DNA from: Hordeum vulgare subsp. vulgare
Lineage: Eukaryota > Streptophyta > Magnoliopsida > Poales > Poaceae
Length of the DNA stretch: 64,000 nt
NCBI RefSeq assembly: GCF_904849725.1
Contig: NC_058521.1
Span: 432,220,676 to 432,284,675, forward strand
Direction of reading: 5' to 3'
The first letter of the stretch is position 1. Each line of letters opens with the position of its first letter. The translations under genes and the position numbers were made by a program. This document shows, in pieces, positions 20,722 to 31,881 of the stretch. The notes under the pieces are model-generated. The model was not told the DNA's origin. It did no database searches and worked only from the letters and a program-made list of their open reading frames with translations.

Positions 20722-23700
20722 ATGGCGGCGGAGAGGGACATCGACGACCTGCCGCGGAACGCGGCCAACTACACGGCGCTCACGCCGCTCTGGTTCCTCG
20801 AGCGCGCCGCGCTCGCGCACCCGGCCCGCGCGTCCGTCGTGCACGGCGCCGTGCGCTACACCTGGGCCGACACCTACCGCCGCTGCCGCCGCCTCGCCTC
20901 CGCCCTCGCCCGCCGGTCCGTCGCCCACGGGAGCACGGTACGGGATGCCATCTCTCTCCTCCTCCTCCATTTCTCCCCTCTCCCCCCCTTCCTCCACGTG
21001 TGCCTCTCGTCCGGTCCGGGGTGTTCTGACTGAACTGTGCCATAGGCCGTACCTCCCTAGACTTGCACGCTCGTGTCCTATGAACTTCACGCATCAGGTC
21101 CTATGAACCTGTATAAGTGTTTCAGTAGATACACGAAGTAATTTCGATTGTCAAACAACGATCCTGTCACATTTTAACCCTATTGAATCCAAAGTTTGAC
21201 CATGTAGTTGCTTAGTAAGGTTGATCAGATATTGCAAAATTTCCATCAAACATTCGAATTACATATAACAGTTCCCCGTTGATCTCACTCAGAAAATTCA
21301 GTTGGGGTTTAGCTCAGGTGTCATACCATCTCTACTTACAAATAATCAACTGAAATGTTCAGATTCAAGTTCGCACAAGTGTAAGGACATGGCTATACCG
21401 CATTCTATTCGGAGAAAAAAAAAACATAGAAACTTTCCATTCGTCAATTCAGAGTTCAAACTTGCCTTGAGCGGTAAAACATTATTTTCGGAGAGTCAGA
21501 AACAGGTAGCATCTCGTTATTCACTTACTCCCTCCGTTCCTAAATATAAGTCTTTTTAAAGATTACACTAGGGGACTACATACGGAGCAAAATGAGTGAA
21601 TCTTTACTTTAATGTATGTCTATATACATCCGTATGTAGTTTTCTAGTGGAAACTCTATAAAGACTTATATTTAGGAACGGAGGGAGTATATGCTAACCT
21701 TCCAAATTTTATTCGAAAAAACAAAACATAGAAACTTTCCATTCGATCATTCAAACTTGCCTGGAGTGGTAAAACGTTATTTTCGGAGAGTCAGAAATAT
21801 ATAGATTCTCGTTATTCCATTATGCTACTTTCAAAAGGTTACATCTGTAGCTATTTGTGGTCATCAATGAGCTTTCAGCTCCTGGATTTCCTGTAACAGA
21901 TATGAGGTTCCATCATTTGATGGACTATTAATACATGGTGGGTGAATGTTGTGCTTCTTCAGTCCTCAACTTGTCGTATGATAGGAATGCATGTTAAAAG
22001 CTTCTCCTTTCAACACACATGTCTTGTGCATTTCAATTAAACAAACACATGCTGAGATTTGATGGTTCACATGAAGAAAGAAATGGAGTGGCATATTTCT
22101 CAAAGTGATATAAAGGATATTGTTTCACATATTGCTGTATCCAAATGGTGTTATCTTTTCTATTGAATGAATGGCATACACCAGCGGCCTCCCAACCAAA
22201 AGTCCAAACTGATGGAGAAGGGCGGACAATATATTTCAAAATTTCCATGTTTCTGTATGACCGTAATAACATACTTGGTCAATATCTTGAATGTATATAT
22301 TTTTTTGGGAAATAAATTGAGGAATTGTATGGTCTTTTACCAATGTGGCATTGCTGGTCTAGAAGAATATCTGGACTATATAACACTCATCATCTACGAA
22401 CACACGGGAGCTAGAATTGCTACTAGCATCTATTATTAGAGTTCCTAAGTTCTGATCAGAAAATATTGTTTGAACTAAGGTTCCATATTTCAATATTGCT
22501 GCTTAACACTTTTCGAGTTACCTTTGGTTTTGAGCTTTGCAGCGTATCTTGTATAAAGATGAGTTGGCAAGCTTGCAGCTATTAAAAAAAGAGTACTGTT
22601 AGAGGGAAATAGACACCAGTTAAATTAAGAAGTAGCCAAGGATTCGATCCCAGGCTGTCTAGATCACCATCCATGGTGCTGGGCTGCTGGCCAGTAAAGC
22701 CCCTGGGTGACTCTGAAAAGCATGCGTCTACACAGTGACCATCATCTGGTAGTGTGGAGTGGAACTCTATGCAAGCTGGGTTTTGTATTGGTGCTTTCAT
22801 CACTCTATTCATCTTGTCGACACCAGAGCTTGTGTTTTCTAAGTTCAAACATTCAATAGATTTGCGTTATACAGAAGATTAACTGCAGAAATCACCTTGA
22901 AGACAGTAATATCTCTTCAAGTGCTACTGTAGTAGTTTGATTCACTATTTCGTGCTAGCGAATACTACTGCATGCATAGAATATATTCTGTTATGTTTAT
23001 ATTGATTATCTTCTCTTGTATCTGTTAGGTGGCTGTAATAGCTCCAAATATCCCAGCAATTTACGAAGCTCATTTTGGAGTCCCCATGGCTGGAGCAGTG
23101 GTCAACTGTGTCAACATTCGATTAAATGCTCCCACAGTTGCATTTCTGTTGGAGCACTCGTCAGCCGAAGTTGTGATGGTTGACCAAGAATTTTTCTCCC
23201 TGGCAGAGGATTCTTTGAGGATTATAGCAGATCAAAAGAAATGTTCTTTCAAAAAGCCACTTGTAATAGTTATTGGTGATCATACCTGTGATCCTTCAGC
23301 CCTCCAAGATGCTCTGAGAACAGGGGCAATCGAATATGAGAAGTTCTTGGAAACTGGCGACCCTGAATTTGCATGGAAACCACCGCAGGATGAATGGAAG
23401 AGTATTGCCTTAGGTTATACTTCTGGAACAACATCTAGCCCAAAGGGCGTGGTTTTGCATCACAGGGGTGCTTACCTAATGTCACTCAGTGGTGCTCTTG
23501 TATGGAAAATGAACGACGGCGCGGTTTACCTGTGGACTTTGCCGATGTTCCACTGCAACGGCTGGTGCTATACATGGACGCTTGCTGCTATCTGTGGAAC
23601 AAGCATATGTCTTCGTCAGGTATACCTCACTATCTTGTAATCATGCTTCATTAGGGACCTTCTTACTGTCAAATGTTTAACATAAACCCTGCACAGAACT

Positions 23701-25445
23701 CAAGTAGTAAAACTTATTTTAGAATGCATACATATGAGCTACTCACGAAATCTAATGCTTTGGGGAATATTGTTTCTGTATGAATAGAAGTTATTTATGT
23801 ATAGAACAGTAAGTATGAGACCTCGATGATCTGGTTGAAAAGTATATTTCATAGGTTGATGCAATAAATCTGAAGTACCATGATGAATACTAACAATAAA
23901 TGATGCTACTCTACTGAAAGAAATCATTCATGGAGTCATTGAGTATGACTCACAGTAAAGCTAACTTGATTCACTGTATCAGCTGTAGTACTTTGAACAC
24001 TAAATCTGCAATAGCAACACTGTTGAATTATAAAAGAAATTACACCAAGATATGCAAAATACTAGCATGATCCTGGGTTCTGGTGTACCCATTTCCCAAA
24101 ACTTAGCAACACAAGAAAAACGTATTTCTATGTTTTTGTCATGAACTGCTTGAAACAAGTTTGGCATACTTGATTGTTGTTTTGGCCCAAGGATGTCGGT
24201 GCCTAGAATGTGTAAGCTTTGAAATTAAGGGATTTAGCTTGGCTTATCTTTTTTTTGCCGCTCAGTAGGATACACAGAGCCACAACGTTCATACAAAATA
24301 TTCAAAATGAGAAACAAACTGGAAAGCAAGACAAGTTTGAGTGTTTGACAACAGCCCCGTGGCTGAAATAAAGAATCACTTAGATGAGTTCACTTTGAAC
24401 CACTTGTATTGATTTTGAACTTTGACGGTAAATGTTGTTGGCAACTCACTGAATCATTCATTCTTGTGTTCAGTACAGAGTACAGTGAGCAATTTAACCA
24501 TCTCATCTCACAAGCATGTGGTTCTCTTGTGTTGACCCATATTTACAGGTCACAGCGAAGGCTATCTTCTCAGCGATAGCCAACCAAGGAGTAACTCACT
24601 TCTGTGGGGCGCCAGTTGTGCTCAACACCATCATCAACGCCCCTCCAGTTGACACCATTCTCCCGCTGCCTCGCGTTGTCGATGTCATGACTGCTGGCGC
24701 TGCCCCACCGCCCTCAGTCCTTGCCGCAATGTCGAAGCTCGGTTTCCGTGTCTCTCATACGTATGGCCTCTCGGAGACATATGGGCCATCTACGGTGTGT
24801 GCATGGAAGCCAGAGTGGGACATCCTGCCAGATGACGAGCGTGCTCGGCTCCAATCTCGCCAGGGCATTCGCTATGTAGGCCTGGAGGGCCTTGACGTGG
24901 TCGACCCCAAGTCCATGGCGCCAGTCCCAGCAGACGGCTCCACCCTCGGAGAGATTGTCATGCGAGGCAACGCCGTCATGAAGGGTTACCTGAAGAATCC
25001 CAAGGCCAACGCCGAGGCATTTGAAAACGGGTGGTTCCATTCCGGTGATCTGGGCGTTCGACACCCGGACGGCTACATCGAGGTGAAGGACCGAGCCAAG
25101 GACATCATCATTTCCGGCGGGGAGAACATCAGCAGCCTGGAGGTGGAGAAGGCGGTCTACATGCACCCGGCGGTGCTCGAGGCGTCGGTCGTGGCGCGGG
25201 CCGACGAGCAGTGGGGGGAGTCGCCATGCGCCTTTGTCACGCTCAAGGACGGCGTGGACAGCTCCGACGAAGCAGCAATGGCTGCTAACGTGATCAAGTT
25301 CTGCCGCGAGCGCCTGCCGGGCTACTGGGTCCCCAAGTCCGTGGTGTTCGGGCCGCTGCCCAAGACGGCAACGGGTAAGATCAAGAAGCATGAGCTGAGA
25401 GCTAAGGCCAAGGAACTGGGCCCGGTCCGGAAGAGCAGGATGTGA
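20722..25445 (+). CDS. AAE7: Peroxisomal acetate/butyrate-CoA ligase, AAE7/ACN1-like (three exons)
   Basis: Exons are 20722-20937, 23029-23619 and 24549-25445 (72 + 197 + 298 codons, 567 residues). Both introns (2091 and 929 bp) are GT-AG in phase 0. It belongs to the ANL adenylating superfamily. Visible motifs are the phosphate loop TSGTTSSPKG (203-212), MFHCNGWC (245-252), YGLSETYGP (341-349), WFHSGDLG (431-438), the hinge-region DRAKDIIISGGENIS (450-464) and PKTATGKIKK (540-549) with the expected catalytic Lys near 546. The C-terminus SRM after basic residues is a plant PTS1 peroxisomal signal. The N-terminus RDIDDLP...NYTALTPLWFL and the C-terminal GPLPKTATGKI match the Arabidopsis AAE7/ACN1 pattern (about 569 residues), which activates acetate and short acyl chains with ATP and CoA for the glyoxylate cycle. 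An in-frame ATG at 20599 is rejected because it abuts the TATA box. The frame looks intact. Substrate is inferred from family. Confidence 0.95.
21396..21525 (+). repeat. Intron 1 duplicated segment, copy 1
   Basis: It contains ACATAGAAACTTTCCATTCG, then AAACTTGCC and ATTTTCGGAGAGTCAGAAA. The same order of words recurs at about 21706-21825, on the other side of the Stowaway MITE. Confidence 0.8.
21528..21687. mobile_element. Stowaway MITE in intron 1 of AAE7-like gene
   Basis: A 160-bp element with near-perfect terminal inverted repeats, CTCCCTCCGTTCCTAAATAT at the left and its complement at the right, flanked by TA (21526-21527 and 21688-21689). This is a non-autonomous Tc1/mariner derivative, which depends on a transposase supplied elsewhere. 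Confidence 0.96.
21706..21825 (+). repeat. Intron 1 duplicated segment, copy 2
   Basis: Near-copy of 21396-21525 in the same orientation, sharing ACATAGAAACTTTCCATTCG and ATTTTCGGAGAGTCAGAAA. It is separated from copy 1 by the MITE. Confidence 0.8.
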
Positions 25446-25635
25446 GCTAGGTTAAAACGTCTTGTGCCCTCGTCCAGAGCTGTCGTTTGGCGTCGGTGTA
25501 CTGTATTCTTAGGACACTACAATGTATTTTGTTATATGACGCCACTTCTGTACGAACTAACGCGCTTGCTGAATTGTTTCTTACTGGCTGCTTATCGTGT
25601 ATATGACTCGATGTACTCCCATTAGAGTGTTACTA
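25446..25635 (+). other. 3' flank and probable 3' UTR of AAE7-like gene
   Basis: Follows the TGA at 25443-25445. No canonical AATAAA is seen; AATGTA at about 25520 could serve. No other feature. Confidence 0.4.
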
Positions 25636-26149
25636 GTAAAAGGGCCCGTGCGTTGCATCGGGTGTACAAAAAATATATATATATGATTAGACAGTTGAAA
25701 AAAACTATCAAAAGGGTTCGTGCGTTGCAACGGATGTATAGACAACATATTGTTAATAAAAATCTCCATGCACACCAAGTAACATTGTGTGACTTTTTTT
25801 ACCATTATAAAACACATTTTGATTTTTGATTTTTTTTCTCCATATTTTCCACGAAGCTAAAAAGTTTAAAGTATCTGTGCATCAATTATTTTAATATGTA
25901 TTCCTTCAGCCCCCTTCATTTCTTTTACCGTGCACATCATTTTCCTTTTTCTGTCACCTCGTGTCTGTTTTTCCTTTATTTCTTCTTTGTCATCCTTCCT
26001 TATTTTCTTTTTATTAAAACCTTACAAGAAGGTATCTACACGGTCAATATAGAGTGACCGCAAGGGGTTGGGGGAGGCAATCAAGGGGAAAGTGGGTCAT
26101 GGCCAATCAAAGAAGATTATGTGTATCTGAGTTGGTGTCCACATATAAA

Positions 26150-26410
26150 CAATTCAACGGCACTCCACATATAAGGTGTTGAAGGGGCAGCTCCAGAAAA
26201 GATAATCCCTGGTTTTCAGTTCTTCTGGGTTGCAGAGCACGCAGTTCGAATCCTCAGTGACATTGAATGTTATGCCTAAGAAGCATGCGAGTGGTGCTGG
26301 GTCTATCATTCTGGAGGAGCTATGCAAAGGCCTTAAGCTTGCAAGTGCATTTGCAGGTCCGAATCCGCTTTATAGGTGTGAGCCTGGAGGAAAAGGAAGA
26401 ATAGCCCCGT
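26150..26410 (-). pseudogene. Possible LINE C-terminal zinc-finger fragment
   Basis: The minus strand reads a short frame with SNCVLCNPEELKTRDYLF followed by a CPF word. This fits the C-x2-C...H/D...C pattern of the zf-RVT domain at the end of plant LINE reverse transcriptases. There is no longer open frame. The call rests on the motif only. Confidence 0.35.
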
Positions 26411-26935
26411 AGATGGTGCAAATGCCATTGCTTTCCTTAGGTAAACATGATGGTCGAGGAGCTGTTGGAGATCGTATGTTCATCAACGGCTAGAAATTGG
26501 GGGGGGGGGGGGGGGAGGGGGGGAGTGGGCTTGCTTATTTGATGATTGCGTGTTGTATAAAGGCTATTATGTCATGCAATATTAAATGCACTCTATTTGG
26601 TTTACAGTCCCGTGCGTTGCAACGGTAAATAAAAATATTACGTCGTAGCCAAATAAGTATGGCTCAATATCCTGGCATATGAGCGTTCTCTATTTTCTAT
26701 TTTACCACGATGGCCCATCATATTAACACTTATTTTTTTGCCATCCTCATTGATGATGGCCCCGGTGTCCATGTTATCAAATTTTGTAACATTTTATAAA
26801 ATTTCACAAACATTTTCTTTGAATTCATGGATATGTTTTGAATACATCATCATTTTCAAAATCTTGAATGTTTTATTTTGGATGAATATATTTTTCGAAA
26901 TTTTGAATTCTTTTACGATATCGGAACAGTTCTTT

Positions 26936-28845
26936 AAAATCATCAACATTTTTTAGTCCGTGAACATTTTATGTTTTCCTGAAAGTGTATTTAAATTACC
27001 AAACATTTTATGATTTCATGATTCGTTTTTCCAAAACTCAAAACCTTTTAAATACAGAATTTTGAAAAATTCTGAATTAATTTATAGAAGAAAAATAAAT
27101 TGAAATAAGAAACATTTTATATTTTCCAGAATATATTTGTCGAAATTGTGAATTATTTTATAATATGCAAACTGTTTTTTGAAAATCATAAACAATTTTG
27201 AATTCCGCAAACAATTTATGATTTCCTGATCCTTCTTTTGAATTTCTAGACATTTTATGATTTCCTGAACATTTTTTCTATGTTTTGAATACATGATCAT
27301 TTTCAAATCATGAACGTTCTATATTTTCTGAATATATTTTTGAAAATTGTGGATTCTTTTATAATATGAAAACATTTTTTCAAAACTCGAAACTTTTAAA
27401 ATTGGAATATTGAAAAGTTCCGAACTAAATAAAAGAATATATTTTTGAAAATTGTGGATTCTTTTATAATGTGCAAACAGTTTTTCAAAACTCGAAACTT
27501 TTAAAATTGGAATTTGGAAAGTTCCGAATTAATTAAAAGAAGGCAACAAACAAATTGAAATAATAAAACAGAAAATCCGATGAAAATCATCAACACTTTT
27601 TAGTCCGTAAACATTTTATGTTTTCCTGAAAGTTTATTTAAATTACCAAACATTTTATGATTTCATGATTCGTTTTTCCAAAACTCAAAACATTATAGAA
27701 GAAAAATCAATTGAAATAAGAAACAAAATATATTTTCCAGAATATGTTTGTCGAAATTGTGAATTATTTTATAATATGCAAACTGTTTTTTGAAAATCAT
27801 AAACAATTTGGAATTCCGCAAACAATTTATGTTTTCCTGATCCTTCTTTTGAATTTCTAGACATTTTATGATTTCCTGAACATTTTTTCTATGTTTTGAA
27901 TACATGATCATTTTCAAATCATGAACGTTCTATATTTTCTGAATATATTTTTCAAAATTGTGGATTCTTTTATAATATGCAAACATTTTTTTCAAAACTC
28001 GAAACTTTTAAAATTGGAATATTGGAAATTTCCGAATTAAATAAAAGAGTATATTTTTGAAAATTGTGGATTCTTTTATAATGTGCAAACAGTTTTTCAA
28101 AACTCGAAACTTTTAAAATTGGAATTTGGAAAGTTCTGAATAAATTAAAAGAAGGCAACAAACAAATTGAAATAATAAAACAGAAAATCCGATGAAAATC
28201 ATCAACATTTTTTAGTCCGTGAACATTTTATGTTTTCCTGAAAGTTTATTTAAATTACCAAACATTTTATGATTTCTTGATTCGTTTTTCCAAAACTCAA
28301 AACCTTTTAAATACAGAATTTTGAAAAATTCTGAATTAATTTATAGAATAAAAATAAATTGAAATAAGAAACATTTTATATTTTCCAGAATATATTTGTC
28401 AAAATTGTGAATTATTTTATAATATGCAAACTGTTTTTTGAAAATCATAAACAATTTTGAATTCCGCAAACAATTTATGATTTCCTGATCCTTCTTTTGA
28501 ATTTCTAGACATTTTGTGATTTCCTGAACATTTTTTCTATGTTTTGAATACATGATTATTTTCAAATCATGAACGTTCTATATTTTATGAATATATTTTT
28601 GAAAATTGTGGATTCTTTTATAATATGCAAACATTTTTTCAAAACTCGAAACTTTTAAAATTGGAATATTGAAAAGTTCCGAATTAAATAAAATAATATA
28701 TTTTTGAAAATTGTGGATTCTTTTATAATGTGCAAACAGTTTTTCAAAACTCGAAACTTTTAAAATTGGAATTTGGAAAGTTTCGAATTAATTAAAAGAA
28801 GGCAACAAACAAATTGAAATAATAAAACAGAAAATCCGATGAAAA
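26936..28845. repeat. Three-copy tandem array of 612-647-bp AT-rich units
   Basis: The marker TTTTAGTCCG occurs at 26951, 27598 and 28210, giving periods of 647 and 612. Each unit ends with AACAGAAAATCCGATGAAAA (about 27565, 28177 and 28825). Inside every unit a segment of about 100 bp with AAAATTGTGGATTCTTTTAT occurs twice. The middle copy lacks about 35 bases near 27690 that the outer copies have. Confidence 0.92.
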
Positions 28846-28850
28846 ATGTG

Positions 28851-28925
28851 TTGTTTAGGAATCGAACCTGGGACTCCTGGATGGAGTAGCGGCACTAAAG
28901 CCAATAGGCCAAGCTAGCTGTTGCT
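28851..28925 (-). other. tRNA-like stretch (degenerate)
   Basis: The minus strand carries TGGCCTATTGG (A-box-like) and, about 40 bases later, CAGGTTCGATTCC (B-box-like). The T-arm stem pairs only partly (about three of five), so it is not a functional tRNA gene. A tRNA-derived SINE or tRNA relic is possible. Confidence 0.3.
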
Positions 28926-29182
28926 TTCAAAGGTCTCGCCTCGCATTTTAAGTACTGATAGGGACGGCGACTTTCACAGATTCGGAAATCAAATCGTTTC
29001 CTCCACTTATGGATGGCATAGTGGGTAATTTAATACAACATCAGGGGCAATTTTAATGACATACCACAGAAGCAATATGTGCTTTATTAATAGGTAAAGA
29101 TATAGTCTTGACAGCTCTTTCTTGTGGAGGTTCAAAATAGGCGATTCCTTCAGTTTAGTCGCATGGTGGACTCAATGCTTTA

Positions 29183-29569
29183 GAGCATCCCCCCCGAGAT
29201 ATCTTTTTAGGCTCGGCGACGCTTTTTGCCAAAAACTACGTAGCCACGCCCCCGTCCCCCCTCCTTTCTCAGGACGTCAAAATAGCGCCGACAAACCCAG
29301 CCGAAACCCAGCGTGTTGGGGGGCTTTTGGCGGTGCCGGCGAAAGTTTTGACGAATCGTGTCTCCACACATGTCCTTTTTCTTGGCCACTTAATCATTTC
29401 CCTCATAAACTTTGGTTGGCGTGGAGTGTGCCTGGGAAGATGCCCTCCTCATGCACTACTATTTCGTCCGGATGAAGCATTTGGCCCTTCAAGGCACCAA
29501 CTTTTTTTGGTTCAGCGGTGTTCTTTGGGGCTCCAATGTTCTTTGGGGCTCCAATGATTGGAGACGCTC
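29183..29569. mobile_element. PIF/harbinger-type MITE in the LINE tail
   Basis: A 387-bp element between TTA duplications at 29180-29182 and 29570-29572. The left end GAGCATCCCCCC and the right end, reverse-complemented GAGCGTCTCCAATC, are imperfect inverted repeats. A TTA target is standard for harbinger elements. A short internal duplication, TTCTTTGGGGCTCCAATG, is present at about 29521 and 29540. Confidence 0.6.
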
Positions 29570-29572
29570 TTA

Positions 29573-31022
29573 TCGAAAAAGGCTTTCGTCTCACTTTATA
29601 GATAAAGCAAACCACCAAAGCCACAAGGTTCAACACAGATCCAAACCCAGACACACACACACAAGGTAGCACGACACAAAAGGCACAACACAACTAGCCC
29701 TGAAAAATATAAAACCAAGGCGAGAGCACCGCAAGTGAAGAGTCTAATCCGACTCAAGTGGTGGCGGAGGAAGAGGCGGCGCCAAGCAAAGGGCCATGAC
29801 TCGAAGATCAGCAATGATGGTGTTGATGGCGTGCTTGTCGTGGTGACGGCTAAGCGGCCGCCAAAGCTGCTAGTAACCACACATTTTGAACGTCGCGTCA
29901 GTAGCACGTCGAAGAGGCACACGCTGGATCACAAGCTTATTCTGAATCGTCCAAAGCGTCCAAGCAAGGACCCCAATATCAAGCCACCTAATGTGGCGTA
30001 CCGTTGGGGGGAGGCCTCGATCTCTCCGAAAAGGTCTTGGAAATTGGTGTTACACCAACGGCCACCAATGGCCTTGCGGAGGCATCTCCAAAGGAACTGG
30101 GCGGACACACACGAGAAGAAGATGTGATTCGAGTCTTTAACTATCCCACATAGGGGACAAATCCCATCGCCCGGACCATTTCGATTTAAGGACCTCCACG
30201 CCTGACGGAACACAACTGCGAATCCATTGCCACAGGAAAATCCTAATCTTCAGGGGGAGCCTGATCGACCAGATCAACTCAAGGGGCTTCGATGCAGGCG
30301 TAGCAGTGATGGCCCAACATAGATACTTCATGGAGAATTTGCCCGATGGCTCTAAATGCGAAGAGATGCAATCGACTATCTGGTCTAAGTCCGGCTCATG
30401 GAGGGCGACAGTCTCAAGGAGTTCGTGCCCACTGATGATGTCCGGGGGCCCAAATGGTCGTTGGAATGTGAGGTGCCCTAGGTCAATAAGAGCTGCCTTA
30501 ACGGAGATTCGAGGGTCCACCGTGGTGGCCAATAGGTCAGGAAAGCGGGCAGCGAAAGGGTCCTCCCCAGCCCACTGATCGAACCAGAACAGGGTGGATG
30601 TCCCGAATCCGACCACGATGGAGGTTTCGATGCGGAGGACCGGGAGCAACTGGATGACGAACTGCCAGAATTGGGATCCCCCAGACCTGTGACAGAAGGC
30701 AAGCGGCTGGCCATGTAGGTATTTTCTCCGGATGATCCCGAGCCAGAGACCACCTTTCCCATTAGCGATCCACCATAGCGAGCGCGTCATTAGGGCAATG
30801 TTCATGCGTTTGGAGGACATGACCCCGAGGCCGCCCTGGTCACGTGGCTTGCAGATGTCGGGCTAGCAAACCATATGATACCTCTATTTATCACATTCGC
30901 CGGCCCAGAAGAATCTAGCCTGAATGGTGCCGATCTCATGATGGAGCATTTCGGGCAAGCTGTAGAAGCTCATAATGAACATGAGAAGGCTCGACAAGGA
31001 GGAGTTGATGAGGATCGTCTCG
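29573..31022 (-). mobile_element. 5'-truncated LINE (non-LTR retrotransposon)
   Basis: The minus strand encodes the end of a LINE reverse transcriptase, followed by an untranslated tail ending CGAAAGCCTTTTTCGATAA. Its upstream part stops at 31022, where an LTR element begins. Truncation by incomplete reverse transcription or by the later insertion are both possible. Confidence 0.75.
29929..31015 (-). pseudogene. LINE reverse transcriptase C-terminal region with zf-RVT
   Basis: Reading down from about 31015 the protein shows MFIMSFYSLPEMLHHEIG and ARFFWAG, interrupted by stops near 30890-30865. It continues through QGGLGVMSSKRMN, the WxxxKYL-type word RRKYLHG, and FGTSTLFWFDQWAG. A frameshift near 30190 separates this from the zf-RVT finger GICPLCGIVKDSNHIFFSC. 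The order matches the thumb and connection region and terminal zinc finger of plant LINE ORF2. The catalytic YADD part and the endonuclease are missing because the copy is truncated. Confidence 0.8.
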
Positions 31023-31881
31023 TGTTGGATCGCTAGAAGGGATGTCTAGAGTGGGGGGGGGGTGAATAGACTACTTGCATAAGTTAAAATCCTAGGCTTT
31101 TCCCAATTTTAGTGGTTGGTAGATTCTAGCAAGTCTAACAGGTCTATTGCACCCTACACATGCTAGTCAACATATATGGCAGCGAAAAGTAAAGACATCA
31201 CACATGTAAGTAAGGAGTAGAGTTAAGGAAGATCAAACATAAAGATGGACATGGTGATTTTTTGTGTGGTTCCGATAGGTGGTGCTATCATGCGTCTACG
31301 TTAGTGGAAACTTCAACCCATAGAGGGTAACGACTGCGAGAGTCTATGGAGGGCTCCACCCACAAGGGGCCCACGAAGAAGCGGCCTTGTCTATTCCACC
31401 ATGGCTTACGTCCACACATGACTAGACTCACTCGGGGTAGATCTTCACAAAGTAGGCGATTTCCTTGCCTGTACAAACTTCTTGGTTCAACGCCACAACA
31501 TGAAGTATGAGGCTCCCAAGCGACACCTAACCAATCTAGGAGGCACCACCCTCCAAAAGGTAATAGATGCTGTAGAATGATGAAACCTTGCTCTTGTGCT
31601 TCAAAAGATAGTCTCCACAACACCTAATAACTCTCTCATAGATTTGGCATGGGTAGAAGAGATTGATTGGGTGGAACGCAACTTGGGGAGGCTAGAGATC
31701 AAGTTTTTAGTGGATGGATTGGAATCTCTTGATCTCAACACATGAGTAGGTGGCTCTCTCTTAGAAAAATGGATATGGCAAGTGTGTGTGTGTTCTGAGT
31801 GCTTCGTCCGCGATTGAGAGGTGGTGGAGGGGTATATATAGGCATCTCCCAAAATCCAACCATTACAACATTATTGCCCAA
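31023..31881 (-). repeat. Element B LTR, promoter-distal part
   Basis: Contains a minus-strand TATA box (CCTATATATACC near 31832) and, at its end, a C-run then CTAGACATCCC. The final CCCAA (31877-31881) is one copy of the solo-LTR target duplication. Confidence 0.6.
31832..31841 (-). promoter_or_regulatory. TATA box of element B LTR
   Basis: CTATATATAC on the minus strand, about 45 bases from the solo-LTR insertion point. Confidence 0.5.

Larger units (their letters stand above)
25636..29095. mobile_element. Unclassified AT-rich grass repeat with CCCGTGCGTTGCAACGG motifs
   Basis: The motif CCGTGCGTTGCAACGG or a close variant occurs at about 25644, 25712 and 26611. The right edge GCTTTATTAATAGGTAAAGA resembles a widespread grass repeat terminus. 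Terminal inverted repeats are not evident, so the class is open. It contains a LINE-like fragment, a long tandem array and a tRNA-like stretch, listed separately. The parts at 25750-26150 and 26420-26930 are AT-rich and hold nothing else that I can identify beyond a G-run near 26503-26528. Confidence 0.45.

Noticed and set aside
22610..22860. Possible SINE in intron 1, from the B-box-like ATTCGATCCCAGG
   Set aside because: No matching A box, no tail and no target duplication could be seen.
27082..28565. Similar 74-codon minus-strand frames in all three tandem units (27082, 27693 and 28341)
   Set aside because: They are repeated because the DNA is repeated. The composition is AT-driven (Lys, Ile, Phe), with no domain or start signal.
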